Source: an uncultured bacterium
GTDB taxonomy: Bacteria; Bacillota; Clostridia; Christensenellales; HGM11417
Direction: 5' to 3'
NCBI GenBank assembly: GCA_905215695.1
Contig: CAJMQN010000004.1
Span: forward strand, 1-64,000
DNA length: 64,000 bases
The notes beneath the pieces were generated by a model. The model was given only the letters and a program-made list of their open reading frames with translations. It had not been told where the DNA came from and made no database searches. This document shows positions 25,589 through 34,895 of the stretch, one piece after another; the first letter of the stretch is position 1, and every line of letters begins with the position of its first letter. Both the position numbers and the translations under genes were made by a program.

Positions 25589-25897
25589 ATGATAAACATT
25601 TTGGATAGAATTCAAGAATTGTGCGCGGAAAGACAATGGAGTATGTACAAGCTGTCATTAGAGGCAGAGCTACCCTCCTCCACACTCGTCAACATGTTTA
25701 ATCGAAAAACAATGCCCTCTGTCGCAACTCTTGCCAGCATCTGCGATGCCTTTCAAATCAGCATGTCAGAATTTTTTAAAGAGAATACCGACGATATCCT
25801 TTCCGACAACGAAGAGTTACTTTTAAAAATTTTCCGATGTTTAGAGGATAAACATCAAAGAGCGCTTTTGATCTATTTGAAAGAATTGATAAAATAA
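25589..25897 (+). CDS. small XRE/Cro-type DNA-binding protein
   Basis: 102 residues. A classic HTH_3 domain occupies residues 5-65 (ILDRIQELCAERQWSMYKLSLEAELPSSTLVNMF, MPSVATLASICDAFQISMSEFF), followed by a C-terminal helix. Typical of phage or accessory-island regulators. It is divergent from the lipoprotein/HNH operon and probably controls it. Confidence 0.85.
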   Translation: MINILDRIQELCAERQWSMYKLSLEAELPSSTLVNMFNRKTMPSVATLASICDAFQISMSEFFKENTDDILSDNEELLLKIFRCLEDKHQRALLIYLKELIK

Positions 25898-25902
25898 AAA
25901 AA

Positions 25903-25930
25903 CCTTTCCGAAACCGGAAAGGCTTTTTTA
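25903..25930. terminator. bidirectional terminator between XRE gene and efp
   Basis: 8-bp stem CCTTTCCG / CGGAAAGG with a 4-nt loop, A-rich before and CTTTTTTATT after, between convergent genes. Confidence 0.85.
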
Positions 25931-25943
25931 TTATAAAGAAAAC

Positions 25944-26519
25944 TTACTTATTATTGACGCGCTCCATATACTCGCCGCTCCGGGTATCGATGCGGATGAA
26001 TTCGCCCTCATTGATAAAGATCGGAACATTGACGACAGCGCCGGTCTCGGTTTTCGCCTGCTTCGTGACGTTGGTTGCAGTGTCGCCCTTGACGCCGGGC
26101 TCACACTCGACGATTTGCAGAACCACAAAGTTATCGGGTTCAACCGAGAACGCCGCGCCCTTGTAGAACTTGATGGTGACGATATCGTTCTCGCGCACAT
26201 AGACGAGCGCATCCTCTACCTGCGACTTGTTGAGCGGAATCTGCTCGTAGGTATCGTTGTCCATGAAGTAGTACAGCTCGCCGTCGTTATAGAGATATTG
26301 CATCTTCTTGGTCTCGATGGTCGCTTTGATGACGCGGTCGGTCGGGTTGAAGGTCTTTTCAAGCACAGACCCGGTCACAATATTCTTGATTTTGGTACGG
26401 ACAAACGCCGACCCCTTGCCGGGCTTGACGTGCAGGAAATCCACGATATTGTAGATATTTCCCTCCATCTCGATGGTAACGCCCTTTCTGAAATCCCCTG
26501 CGGAAATCATTTCTGCCAT
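25944..26519 (-). CDS. efp: translation elongation factor P
   Basis: Relieves ribosome stalling at polyproline. 191 residues: KOW-like N-domain with the modified-lysine loop HVKPGKGSAFVRTK near residue 34, then two OB domains (ERRFNPTD-like FNPTDRVIKA, NDGELYYFMDNDTYEQI, TGAVVNVPIFINEGEFIRIDTRSGEYMERV). The ATG follows GGAGGAA. Downstream of pepP in the same orientation, the common efp-pepP pairing. Confidence 0.97.
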   Translation of the reverse strand: MAEMISAGDFRKGVTIEMEGNIYNIVDFLHVKPGKGSAFVRTKIKNIVTGSVLEKTFNPTDRVIKATIETKKMQYLYNDGELYYFMDNDTYEQIPLNKSQVEDALVYVRENDIVTIKFYKGAAFSVEPDNFVVLQIVECEPGVKGDTATNVTKQAKTETGAVVNVPIFINEGEFIRIDTRSGEYMERVNNK

Positions 26520-26584
26520 AATTAGTGTTCCTCCGAATGATCATTTCGTGTATTTCTTTTCAAAGCGGAAGTCCGCCCAAAAAT

Positions 26585-27643
26585 TCAGTTCAATTCCTTT
26601 GGAAGTTTGGTCAAAACCTCCACATGGTCGCTCTTGACGACCAAAAGATCTTCCGTCCGCACGCCGAACTTGCCGGGAAGATAGATTCCGGGTTCACAGG
26701 TAATAACCATATTCTCTTCAAGCACAACTTTGGAAGTCATGCCGACGCCGGGGTATTCGTGAATGTCCAACCCGACACCGTGTCCCGTACTGTGCAGGAA
26801 ATTCGCGCCGTAACCGTTTGCCGCAATCAGCTCGCGGCAGAACCCGTCCGCTTCGTTGCACTGTACACCCGCGCGCGCAAATTTCTCCATATTTTCCACC
26901 GCCTTGCCGACGATAGAAAAGACGTTTGCAAACTCTTCCGAGGGCTTACCGAAACAGAACGTCCGCGTGGTATCCGAACAATACCCCGAAACCTTCGCGC
27001 CGAAATCTACGAGCACAATCGAATTGTTCTTCAGCTTGTGCTCCTGCGAGGGCACGCAATGCGGCTTGGATGCGTTCTCGTCAAAGGCGACAATGGTCGG
27101 AAAAGACGCGCACTCCGCGCCGAGTTTCATCATCTGATACTCGAGCTCAATGGCGGCGTCGCGCTCGCTCACGCCCACTTTTAGAATCGCCTTCATCTTC
27201 TCGAACGCTCTTTCCGCAATCCCTTGCGCCGCGGCAATCTTCGAGATTTCTTCCTCCGTCTTGACCGCCCGAAGAAGCTCAAGTCTGTCCCCGAGATTGC
27301 GCACCTCGAACTCCGAAAAGTCCGCCGCCGCCGCGAGATACTCCTCGTGGTGCAACGTGCGGTTTTCCAAATAGACAGCGGAGACTTCCGCGCTCTTTAA
27401 GAGCTCGCAGATTTTCGGGTGAAGACCCGAAGGGCGTTCCTCAATGACTTCGAAATCCGCGCACTTTGCCTGCGCGTCCTCGGAGTAGCGGCTGTCCACG
27501 AGAAAATAACGCTTGTCCCGCGTCAAAACGACGGCGCCGGCGTCCGAATCAAAACCGGTCAGATAGAAACGATTCGTTTCGTCAAAGACAAGATAGGCGA
27601 TATTCTCCTCTGATTCGAAGAGTTTTTCAATGCGTTGATTCAT
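26585..27643 (-). CDS. pepP: Xaa-Pro aminopeptidase family M24B
   Basis: Removes an N-terminal residue preceding proline. 352 residues: N-terminal creatinase-like domain (1-125), then the pita-bread M24 domain with dinuclear metal ligands in VDFGAKVSGYCSDTTR (two Asp), HSTGHGVGLDIHE (His), ITCEPGIY and RTEDLL (two Glu). 65 bp upstream of efp. Confidence 0.95.
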   Translation of the reverse strand: MNQRIEKLFESEENIAYLVFDETNRFYLTGFDSDAGAVVLTRDKRYFLVDSRYSEDAQAKCADFEVIEERPSGLHPKICELLKSAEVSAVYLENRTLHHEEYLAAAADFSEFEVRNLGDRLELLRAVKTEEEISKIAAAQGIAERAFEKMKAILKVGVSERDAAIELEYQMMKLGAECASFPTIVAFDENASKPHCVPSQEHKLKNNSIVLVDFGAKVSGYCSDTTRTFCFGKPSEEFANVFSIVGKAVENMEKFARAGVQCNEADGFCRELIAANGYGANFLHSTGHGVGLDIHEYPGVGMTSKVVLEENMVITCEPGIYLPGKFGVRTEDLLVVKSDHVEVLTKLPKELN

Positions 27644-27695
27644 AACTTGTACTATTATATCACATTATTGGCGAGAAAGAAAGAATTTTTCGCGA

Positions 27696-28544
27696 CTATT
27701 TCAAAAGCGTGTCATAATACTTCTTCATGGTCTCGGCGTCCTCGATCTGCGTCCCCGCGCTCTCGCAGAGAATGTGGCAGGAGAGTTTCCGCTCCGCGAG
27801 CACCTCCAAAAGGGGTTCAAAGGGCGGTCCGAAGATTCCGTCCTCGAAGGTCAGATGCCGGATTTCACCGCTCGTACCGTACTGAATCTTTGAAAAATGA
27901 ATGTGCATCTCATCGACCTTGTGCGCAGGCAAATTCTTCTGAAGATAATCGTAAATCCGCTCATAATCCTCTTTGGTATGTAGAATCCCCTGTTCGCGGG
28001 AGTTGATGTGCCCGAAATCGAAACAGGGATAGAAACGCTCATCCAAGTTGCACAGTCCGACAATCTCCTCCACCGTCCCGAGCTGTCCGAGCTTTCCCAT
28101 CGTTTCGGGACAAATTTTAATCTCTCGAGGAAACGCGTCGAGCGCCTCCGACAGTTTCTCTATATTCCGAAAAAGAAGTGCGGAAGCCTCTTCCCGTCCC
28201 CGCTTTTGCACCGAACCGGGATGAAAGACAACCCGATTTCCGCCCATCTCGAGCATTTTTTCAAGGCTTTCAAGAATATATCCGACAGATTTTCGGACGT
28301 TTTCCTCTTCGGGATTGGCAAAATTGATATAATAGGGCGCGTGTGCGGAGATCTCCACCTGTTCCCGAGCAAACGCCTCGCGAATGGCGGCAGCCTTTTC
28401 CGCGCCCATTTTCACGCCCCGTCCGAAGGAGTACTCGAAGAGGTCGAGTCCGTGTGCCCGAACGTCCTTCGCGCTGTCCACCGTGCCGCCCTTATACTTC
28501 TCATAGAAACTCAAGCTGTTCCCGGAAGGACCGAACAAAACCAT
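27696..28544 (-). CDS. endonuclease IV-like TIM-barrel (AP endonuclease family 2)
   Basis: The start at 28544 (MVLFGPSGNSLSFYEKY) has GGGGAGG 6 nt upstream and directly follows ribF; the longer frame to 28604 is not supported. 282 residues with the metal-binding motifs of the Nfo/xylose-isomerase-like barrel: SAHAPYYINFAN, HPGS, CPETMG, FDFGHINS and MHIHFSK. Probably cleaves at abasic sites, but it is a divergent family member, so an isomerase-type activity cannot be excluded. Confidence 0.85.
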   Translation of the reverse strand: MVLFGPSGNSLSFYEKYKGGTVDSAKDVRAHGLDLFEYSFGRGVKMGAEKAAAIREAFAREQVEISAHAPYYINFANPEEENVRKSVGYILESLEKMLEMGGNRVVFHPGSVQKRGREEASALLFRNIEKLSEALDAFPREIKICPETMGKLGQLGTVEEIVGLCNLDERFYPCFDFGHINSREQGILHTKEDYERIYDYLQKNLPAHKVDEMHIHFSKIQYGTSGEIRHLTFEDGIFGPPFEPLLEVLAERKLSCHILCESAGTQIEDAETMKKYYDTLLK

Positions 28545-28545
28545 T

Positions 28546-29481
28546 TTATACCTCCCCGCGCTCCCGCGTTTTCTCCTTTTCCTCTCGACTCCAAGCGCCC
28601 GCAATGTCGCTCCTTATCTGCGCCGAAAGGGCGTCAAAACTTTCAAACTTTCGATTGTCCCGCAATTTTTTGAGAAAAAAAACGCGGATTTCCTGCCCGT
28701 ACAGATCCCCGTCAAAGCCGAGCAAATGACATTCGACAGTCTTTCGAACCCGAGAAAAGGTCTCGCTCGTGCCCACGAACGTCACGGACTCGAACATACG
28801 CCCCGCCGCGAGCGTCTGCGACCGATACACCCCGTCCCCAATTTCCGCAAGATTCTCGCCGAACTCGACGTTTGCCGTGCGAATCCCGAGTGCGCTCCCG
28901 CCCGCATGAAAGCCCTGTACGACCTTGCCCGTCCGAAAAAAGGGCGCACCCAACAATTTCTCAAGAGCCTCAAAATCTCCTGCCGCAAGCAGACGGCGAA
29001 TCTCCGTCGAAGAAATTTTCTCGCCGTTTACCTCGAGGAGAGGCACACAGGAAAAATCAATTCCGCATTTTTTCGCATACCTTTCGAGCCTCGCCGCGTC
29101 CCCCGCGGCACCCTTGCCGAACCGGTAATCCTCTCCGCAGGTCAGACCTTCGAGGACAAGCGAATCGTCCAATCTTTTGAGAAACTTGGCGGGACTCTGC
29201 GCCGCAAAATTTTCATCGAAATTTGCCGAGACAACGACCCGGATTCCAAGCTGATCGAAGAGAACAAGCCGATCTCGGTAGGAAATGGCGAGCCGCTTTC
29301 CGCTCTTGATTTCCGAAATGTCGTTGCGGAAGGTAAACACCGCCGGAAGCGACCCGTTGCGCTCCGCGAGCCGAACCGTCTCCGCGAGGAGCCTGCGGTG
29401 CCCTCGGTGTACGCAGTCGAAGAACCCGAGCGCGACGGTGAGCGGCTCCGAAAAGGATGTCTGAAAATCAAGTTCAATCAC
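28546..29481 (-). CDS. ribF: bifunctional riboflavin kinase/FAD synthetase
   Basis: Converts riboflavin to FMN and FAD. The proposed start is GTG at 29481 overlapping the truB stop, with GGAGG 6 nt upstream (311 residues). FAD-synthetase nucleotidyltransferase half: GFFDCVHRGHRRLL (usual GNFDGVHxGH, so two substitutions) and the SSTEIR motif. Riboflavin-kinase half: GKVVQGFHAGGSALGIRTAN, where the usual PTAN is RTAN, then TVECHLLGFDGDLYG. The deviations are mild; function is probably retained. End of the long rimP-to-ribF cluster. Confidence 0.93.
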   Translation of the reverse strand: MIELDFQTSFSEPLTVALGFFDCVHRGHRRLLAETVRLAERNGSLPAVFTFRNDISEIKSGKRLAISYRDRLVLFDQLGIRVVVSANFDENFAAQSPAKFLKRLDDSLVLEGLTCGEDYRFGKGAAGDAARLERYAKKCGIDFSCVPLLEVNGEKISSTEIRRLLAAGDFEALEKLLGAPFFRTGKVVQGFHAGGSALGIRTANVEFGENLAEIGDGVYRSQTLAAGRMFESVTFVGTSETFSRVRKTVECHLLGFDGDLYGQEIRVFFLKKLRDNRKFESFDALSAQIRSDIAGAWSREEKEKTRERGEV

Positions 29482-30418
29482 AGCGCGCCTCCAAAACCTT
29501 TGACTTGAGCCGCAGGACGGAAATCCCGTCCTCACCCTCCGTCATCTCACCCATGCCCCAAAATTCACCGCCGCAACGGACGCGGCAAACGCCGCCCTCG
29601 CAATTCCCTGCACGCCGCAACGCCGTCCCCTGCGCTTCCGCAAGCTCAAATTTCAGCACTCCGACGGGCACGGGAACCCCGTTTCCGAACCGAAACGCCC
29701 ATTCGTCCGGCACGACTGCGCACGGAAAATCCGCAACCGCAAAATCCGCGGAAATCATCGGAATACACTCCGCGGCGGCGAACTCGTCGAGTTCCTCCGG
29801 CGTCACCGCATCCTCTATCCGAAAACAACCGCTCTGCAAGCGAATGAGCGAACGCATAAAAGCAACCGTACCGAGTTTTTGCGCAAGGTCCCTCGCAATA
29901 GAGCGGATATAGGTTCCGCCCCCGCATTCGATGTCGAATTCGTAGGCGTTCTCGCCCGCCCTTCCCAAGAGCTTGATATCATAGATAGCGACGCATTTTT
30001 TTGGCGGTTCATATTCCCTTCCCGCCCTTGCAAGTTCGTACCCCTTTTTTCCGTTGATTTTCTTCGCCGAAAAGAGGGGCGCGGTCTGCAAGACCGCCCC
30101 GCACATTTCGGGAAGAACAGCGGCAATTTCTTCCGCCGCGGGCACTCTGCCGCCGGAAATTTCCACTTTTCCGTAACTGTCCAGTGTATCCGTCGAAAGC
30201 CCGAACCGAAACACCGCCCGATAGCGCTTGCGCTTGTCCAAAAGGTAGTCGAAGAGCCGAGCCGCCTTACCGACGGCGACAGGCAGTACGCCCGCCGCGC
30301 CGGGATCCAGCGTCCCCATATGCCCGCAATTCTTACAATGCGTTGCGCGCTTGACGCGAAACACGGCGTCGGAAGAGGACATTCCGCATGGTTTTAAGAG
30401 ATTGATAAAACCGTTCAT
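29474..30418 (-). CDS. truB: tRNA pseudouridine-55 synthase
   Basis: Makes pseudouridine 55 in tRNA. 314 residues: NLLKPCGMSSSDAVFRVKR start and catalytic Asp in GHMGTLDPGAAGVLPV, then KRYRAVFRFGLSTDTLDSYG, IEC-G-GTYIRSIARDL and a C-terminal PUA-like part. Follows nrnA by 20 bp; overlaps ribF by 8 nt. Confidence 0.96.
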   Translation of the reverse strand: MNGFINLLKPCGMSSSDAVFRVKRATHCKNCGHMGTLDPGAAGVLPVAVGKAARLFDYLLDKRKRYRAVFRFGLSTDTLDSYGKVEISGGRVPAAEEIAAVLPEMCGAVLQTAPLFSAKKINGKKGYELARAGREYEPPKKCVAIYDIKLLGRAGENAYEFDIECGGGTYIRSIARDLAQKLGTVAFMRSLIRLQSGCFRIEDAVTPEELDEFAAAECIPMISADFAVADFPCAVVPDEWAFRFGNGVPVPVGVLKFELAEAQGTALRRAGNCEGGVCRVRCGGEFWGMGEMTEGEDGISVLRLKSKVLEARCD

Positions 30419-30437
30419 AACTCCTCAACTCTCGCGT

Positions 30438-31421
30438 TCAGCGCCCCTTTTTCCCCGCGCTCTCCTCCAACGCGATGGAGACCTCGCGCACGAGCTTGTC
30501 GAGCGCGTCCTCATAGAACCCGCAGATTCTGCACCCGGCGGCACACTTATGCCCGCCGCCCCCGAACCGTTCGGCAATCTCACAGACGTCCTGCGTCTTG
30601 CTCCGAAAACTCACCTTAAAGCAGTTTTCCCCGCTCTCGAGCAAACAGATTCCAACCTCTACGCCGCTCACGTTGATAGTATAATCCACAAACCCCTCGG
30701 TAAAGGAACTCTTCGCGCCCGTCTCCTCGAGCATTGACGTCCGAACGGTCATAATCGCGAGTTTGTTGTCGAGATAAAAACGCACCGTGGGCAATGCCTT
30801 CGCAAGGAGCAAGAGCCGCTCTTTGGACATATCCTTGTAGAGAATCGTGGTTAGTTTCGAAATATCAGGGATACTGCGCGCCAAACCCGCCGCCGAAAGG
30901 AGCGTGTGCGAAGTGGTATTTCCGTGCATAAAATTGCCGGTATCCGTCGAAAGCCCGGTATACAGACATTCCGCGATCCCTTGGGTTATACGCACCCCGA
31001 GCACCTCTAAAATCTCAAAAACAATTTCGCACGTGCTCGCATAGTACTTTATTAAATTCAATTTTGCATAGTAATCATTGGAAATATGGTGGTCGATATT
31101 GACCGTTTTTTTGCAGGAGGAAAACACTTCCTCACAGCGCCCCAGTCTTTGAAGGTCGCCGCAGTCCACGCTGACCGCGAGGTCGAAGTTTTCGGACTGC
31201 AAACGGTTAAACTCCGAAAAACCTTCCATATAGCAAAACTTTGCGGGGATTTCGTCCTCGCAAAGATTGGATACGGTCTTTCCGAGCGAACGGAGCGCCG
31301 CGCCGAGACCGAGATTCGCCCCAAGAGTGTCGCCGTCCGGTCGGGTATGGGAAATGATTGCAACTCGTTTCGCACCACGCAGGGCGGTAGCGATCTCCTC
31401 TATCGTCGATTGTGCCGTCAT
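30438..31421 (-). CDS. nrnA: DHH-family bifunctional oligoribonuclease / pAp phosphatase NrnA
   Basis: Degrades nano-RNA and pAp. 327 residues: the DHH domain motifs TRPDGDTLGANL, VDCGDL and NIDHHISND, and the DHHA1 motif FGGGGHKCAAGC. ATGA overlap with rbfA. Copy F of the dispersed motif lies in the coding region for AKLNLIKYYAS. Confidence 0.95.
   Translation of the reverse strand: MTAQSTIEEIATALRGAKRVAIISHTRPDGDTLGANLGLGAALRSLGKTVSNLCEDEIPAKFCYMEGFSEFNRLQSENFDLAVSVDCGDLQRLGRCEEVFSSCKKTVNIDHHISNDYYAKLNLIKYYASTCEIVFEILEVLGVRITQGIAECLYTGLSTDTGNFMHGNTTSHTLLSAAGLARSIPDISKLTTILYKDMSKERLLLLAKALPTVRFYLDNKLAIMTVRTSMLEETGAKSSFTEGFVDYTINVSGVEVGICLLESGENCFKVSFRSKTQDVCEIAERFGGGGHKCAAGCRICGFYEDALDKLVREVSIALEESAGKKGR
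31039..31074 (+). repeat. bipartite polar motif, copy F (inside nrnA)
   Basis: GCATAGTACTTTATTAAA then TTTTGCATAGTAA, 27 bp apart; with copy B the best match to consensus. On the coding strand it needs TTA, ATA and TTG codons where neighbours use CTC and ATC. Confidence 0.75.
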
Positions 31422-31774
31422 GAATGTTTGTCCTCCGACAGGTTGTCAATCATCTTTGAAATTTTAAAGCTATACGAAATCGAATCGTCGAGTACGAAAT
31501 GCAGTTCGGGCAGAATACGCAGGGAAACTTCGTTTCCGAGCTCATGCCGGATAAATCCCCCGCACCGTTCAATCGCCCCGAAGGTCGATTTTACTTCCGA
31601 TTCGTCCTTGCTGTAAACAGAGAGCAGAACTTTGCAGTGCTTGAGGTCGGAGGTCGTCTCCACGCCGAGCACGGAGACAAGCCCCGTCACGCGGGGATCC
31701 TTGACACGATGGGAGATAATCTCCGAAAGCGCCTTTTGAATTTCGCTGTTGATTTTTTCCATTCTGACCTTCAT
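31418..31774 (-). CDS. rbfA: ribosome-binding factor A
   Basis: 30S maturation factor with a KH-like fold, 118 residues (family about 115-125). Typical EIQKALSEIISHRVKDPRV, SVLGVETTSDLKHCKVLLSVY and the terminal LRILPELHFVLDDSISYS. GGGAGGGG before the ATG. Between infB and nrnA, the standard position. Confidence 0.95.
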   Translation of the reverse strand: MKVRMEKINSEIQKALSEIISHRVKDPRVTGLVSVLGVETTSDLKHCKVLLSVYSKDESEVKSTFGAIERCGGFIRHELGNEVSLRILPELHFVLDDSISYSFKISKMIDNLSEDKHS

Positions 31775-31812
31775 GATACCCCTCCCGAAATTGCGGGGAC
31801 ATCAGACCGCCG

Positions 31813-34563
31813 TCAGCGTTTGATCTCCTCAAGCTGATAGCATTCGATGATGTCGCCCTCTTTGATGTCGTTGAAGTCCTCGAGCGAGATGCCACACTCA
31901 AAGCCCTGCGCAACTTCCTTCACGTCGTCTTTAAACCGCTTTAAAGCGTTGATATTGCCGTCGCGAATGACGGTATTGTCGCGGAGAAGACGAATCTTGC
32001 CCGCCCGCACAATCTTTCCGTCCGTTACATAGCTGCCCGCAACCATTCCGACGCCCGTAATTTTGAAGGCGCTCCGCACTTCCGCGTGACCGAGAATCAC
32101 TTCCTTATACTTGGGCGCAAGCATTCCCTTCATCGCAGCCTCGATATCGTCAATCGCCTCATAGATAATGCGGTACAACCGCACATCCACCTTCTCGCGC
32201 TCCGCGAGCGTTTTGGCGTTGGTATCCGGTCGCACGTTGAAACCGATAACAATTGCGGACGCCGCATTCGCAAGCGTGACGTCGGACTCGTTGATCGCGC
32301 CGACTCCCGCGTGCACAATGCTGATTTTGACTTCTTCGTTGGACAGCTTTAAAATGGCTTGCTTGACAGCTTCCACACTTCCCTGCACGTCCGCTTTGAT
32401 GATGAGGTTGAGCCCCTTGACCTCGCCCTCGGAAGTCTTGGATAGAATATCCTCGAGCGTAACCTTGGTCTCCGCCTTAATTTTGTCCTGTTTAATCTTT
32501 GCGATACGCTCTTCGAGAACCTGCCGAGAAAGGTTGGATTCCACCGCAAACACGCTCTCTCCGGCCTCCGGAACCTCCGAGAAACCGAGCACCGCAACCG
32601 CGCTCGACGGTCCGGCTTCCTTGACGTTACGTCCCTTGTCGTCGAGCATCGCGCGCACGCGCCCCGCCGCAGTACCGGAAATAATATTGTCGCCGATATG
32701 GAGCGTGCCGTTCTGAATCAGAACCGTCGCGACAGGACCCTTGCCCTTGTCGAGCTTGGCTTCGATAATACTGCCCTTCGCCTGATTCTTGGGATTCGCG
32801 CGCAGCTCCTGCACGTCCGCAACCAACAGCACGGATTCGAGAAGTTTGTCAATTCCCTGCCCGGTGTGCGCCGAAACGGGGACCATAATCGAATCGCCGC
32901 CCCACTCTTCGGGAAGGATTCCCTGCTCGGAGAGCTGTTGCTTGATGCGATCAACGTTCGCCGACGGCTTATCCATCTTATTGATCGCGACGATAATCGG
33001 AACGTCCGCCGCCTTCGCATGATTGATTGCCTCGATGGTCTGCGGCATCACGCCGTCATCCGCCGCGACAACCAGAATCGCAATATCAGTGACCTGTGCG
33101 CCCCGCGCGCGCATTGCGGTAAACGCCTCGTGCCCGGGGGTGTCAATAAAGGTAATGAGTTCATTCATGCACTTGACCTGATAAGCGCCGATGTGCTGCG
33201 TAATACCGCCAGCTTCGCCGCCCGTGACATTGGTCTTGCGAATGGCGTCAAGGAGCGAGGTCTTGCCGTGGTCAACGTGACCCATAACAGTCACGACGGG
33301 CGGACGCTTGACCAGATTGGAATTGTCCTCCACAAACACATCCGAAAGGAGTTCCTCTGCGGATTTATCCATTTTGAGCTCAAGCTCGATGCCGAGGTCC
33401 GCGGCTATGAATGCCGCCGTGTCGAAGTCAACCGACTCGTTGATTGTCTTGATAATACCCTCCTTGAAGAGCCGCTTTGTAATCTCTGTCGCGGTAATGC
33501 CGAGCTTATCGGAGAGAACTTTGACCGGAATCACGTCGGTATTGACAACCGCCTTCTCAATCTTAATGCGCTCTGCCGCCCTGTCCTCGGACTTCTTTTT
33601 GACCTTAAACTTGCGGGACCCCATTCTCTCCTCGGGGTCGGTCGTGTTGGTCGTGATAAAGCCGCGGTTGATGAGCGCCTTTTTGCTCATCTTCTTGTCA
33701 CTGTCATAGCTCTTTTCGGGCGTTTTCTTCTTTGCAGGCGCGTTGCGGTCGGGAACTGCCGGCGGCGGAGCAAATCTTCCCGGCGCCGCTCCGGCGGGAC
33801 GCGGTCCGGCAGGTCTGCGGTTTGGATCAAAGGGCGGTCTTGCCCCCGTCCGATTCCGATCCATATCGGACATAAACCCATCCCGCTTGACGCGGGTATT
33901 GTTGTTGATAAACCGACTGTTGATATTCTGACCGGGCGCTCCGTCCGGTCTCGGACCGCGGGGTGTGCGTCCGAAATTCGGGTCGAGCTTGCGCTGTTTG
34001 GCAAGCTCCGCCCGCGCGAGACGCTCCTGATGCTCGCGAACGACAGACTCGATAATAATCTTCTTTTTCACCGGCTTTTCGGGCTCGGCAGGTTTTTCAG
34101 GCTCAACCGGAACGACCGGTTCTTCAGGCTGCGCCTGGGTCTTTTCCTCAGCCTTCTCCGCAGGCGCCTCGACAACCGGTTCCGGTTCCCGCACCTCGGG
34201 AGCAGGCTCTTCCGCCTTGATCGGTTCGGATTTCTCCTCGTGAACTTCAGACTTCGGCTCCTCCGCCGGCGCAGCTTCGGGGACCGCTGCCTCCGGGCTC
34301 TCGGGCTGCGCGGAAACCTCCGGCACAACCTCGGCATTTTCAGCCTCTTTTGCCTCGGCTTCCGCCTCCGCAGCTTCCCGCTCGGCGCGCTCGAGACGGA
34401 AGGTCTCCGCCTGCGCCTTAATTTTAGCGAGAATCTGGTCGAGCTGTTTTTTGGATTCTCTGACTTCAGAAATCAGACCCGCGCCCGTTTCCTCGGCAAT
34501 AACCGCGCTGATCTTCTTCAGGTTTTCGTAAGTCTGTGTTTTCGTTTCGTTCGTTGTGCTCAA
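31813..34563 (-). CDS. infB: translation initiation factor IF-2
   Basis: GTPase that positions initiator tRNA. 916 residues. Residues about 60-180 form a low-complexity Ala/Glu/Pro-rich tail, followed by a basic Arg/Pro/Gly segment to about 300; the IF2-N domain (KLGITATEITKRLFKEGI), G domain with GHVDHGKTSL, DTPGHEAF and NKMDKP, then domains II-IV. The long disordered N-terminus is longer than in Bacillus but common in GC-richer bacteria. Confidence 0.97.
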   Translation of the reverse strand: MSTTNETKTQTYENLKKISAVIAEETGAGLISEVRESKKQLDQILAKIKAQAETFRLERAEREAAEAEAEAKEAENAEVVPEVSAQPESPEAAVPEAAPAEEPKSEVHEEKSEPIKAEEPAPEVREPEPVVEAPAEKAEEKTQAQPEEPVVPVEPEKPAEPEKPVKKKIIIESVVREHQERLARAELAKQRKLDPNFGRTPRGPRPDGAPGQNINSRFINNNTRVKRDGFMSDMDRNRTGARPPFDPNRRPAGPRPAGAAPGRFAPPPAVPDRNAPAKKKTPEKSYDSDKKMSKKALINRGFITTNTTDPEERMGSRKFKVKKKSEDRAAERIKIEKAVVNTDVIPVKVLSDKLGITATEITKRLFKEGIIKTINESVDFDTAAFIAADLGIELELKMDKSAEELLSDVFVEDNSNLVKRPPVVTVMGHVDHGKTSLLDAIRKTNVTGGEAGGITQHIGAYQVKCMNELITFIDTPGHEAFTAMRARGAQVTDIAILVVAADDGVMPQTIEAINHAKAADVPIIVAINKMDKPSANVDRIKQQLSEQGILPEEWGGDSIMVPVSAHTGQGIDKLLESVLLVADVQELRANPKNQAKGSIIEAKLDKGKGPVATVLIQNGTLHIGDNIISGTAAGRVRAMLDDKGRNVKEAGPSSAVAVLGFSEVPEAGESVFAVESNLSRQVLEERIAKIKQDKIKAETKVTLEDILSKTSEGEVKGLNLIIKADVQGSVEAVKQAILKLSNEEVKISIVHAGVGAINESDVTLANAASAIVIGFNVRPDTNAKTLAEREKVDVRLYRIIYEAIDDIEAAMKGMLAPKYKEVILGHAEVRSAFKITGVGMVAGSYVTDGKIVRAGKIRLLRDNTVIRDGNINALKRFKDDVKEVAQGFECGISLEDFNDIKEGDIIECYQLEEIKR

Positions 34564-34565
34564 AA

Positions 34566-34895
34566 TCAGACACCCCCGATGGTATTTACTCGTTTAAAAT
34601 GTTCGTCCGCGTTTTGCACCGCTGCATCGGACAGATTTTTATCCAAAAACGCGACGAGCTTGCAGTTTTCCTTATGCACGACGTCGGCAATGTTCAGCCC
34701 CTCGGTCACAAAGAGGGGCGCGCCCGTCTTTCTCGCAATCGAAACAGCCTCTTTTCGGGTATTCTCCGAAGCAGTTCCGCACAGAAAGAGGGACCAAATC
34801 CGCTTTCGCGTCGCCTTGATGGCGTTTGTGCCGCGCACGAGTTTTCCGGCGCGAATCGCAAACCCCGCATAGGTTTCAAATTTTGTCCGTTCCAT
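34566..34895 (-). CDS. ylxQ: L7Ae-family ribosomal protein (YlxQ)
   Basis: 109 residues from the ATG at 34895 (MERTKFETYAGFAIRAGKLVRGTNA) with GGAGT just upstream, overlapping the rnpM end by 20 nt. L7Ae/L30e fold RNA-binding protein (K-turn binder by family). Conserved position between rnpM and infB. Confidence 0.88.
   Translation of the reverse strand: MERTKFETYAGFAIRAGKLVRGTNAIKATRKRIWSLFLCGTASENTRKEAVSIARKTGAPLFVTEGLNIADVVHKENCKLVAFLDKNLSDAAVQNADEHFKRVNTIGGV

Noticed and set aside
32698..34872. 724-codon open frame antisense to infB
   Set aside because: Opposite strand of a clear IF-2 gene; Arg/Leu-rich repetitive translation that mirrors the infB low-complexity tail; no ribosome site.
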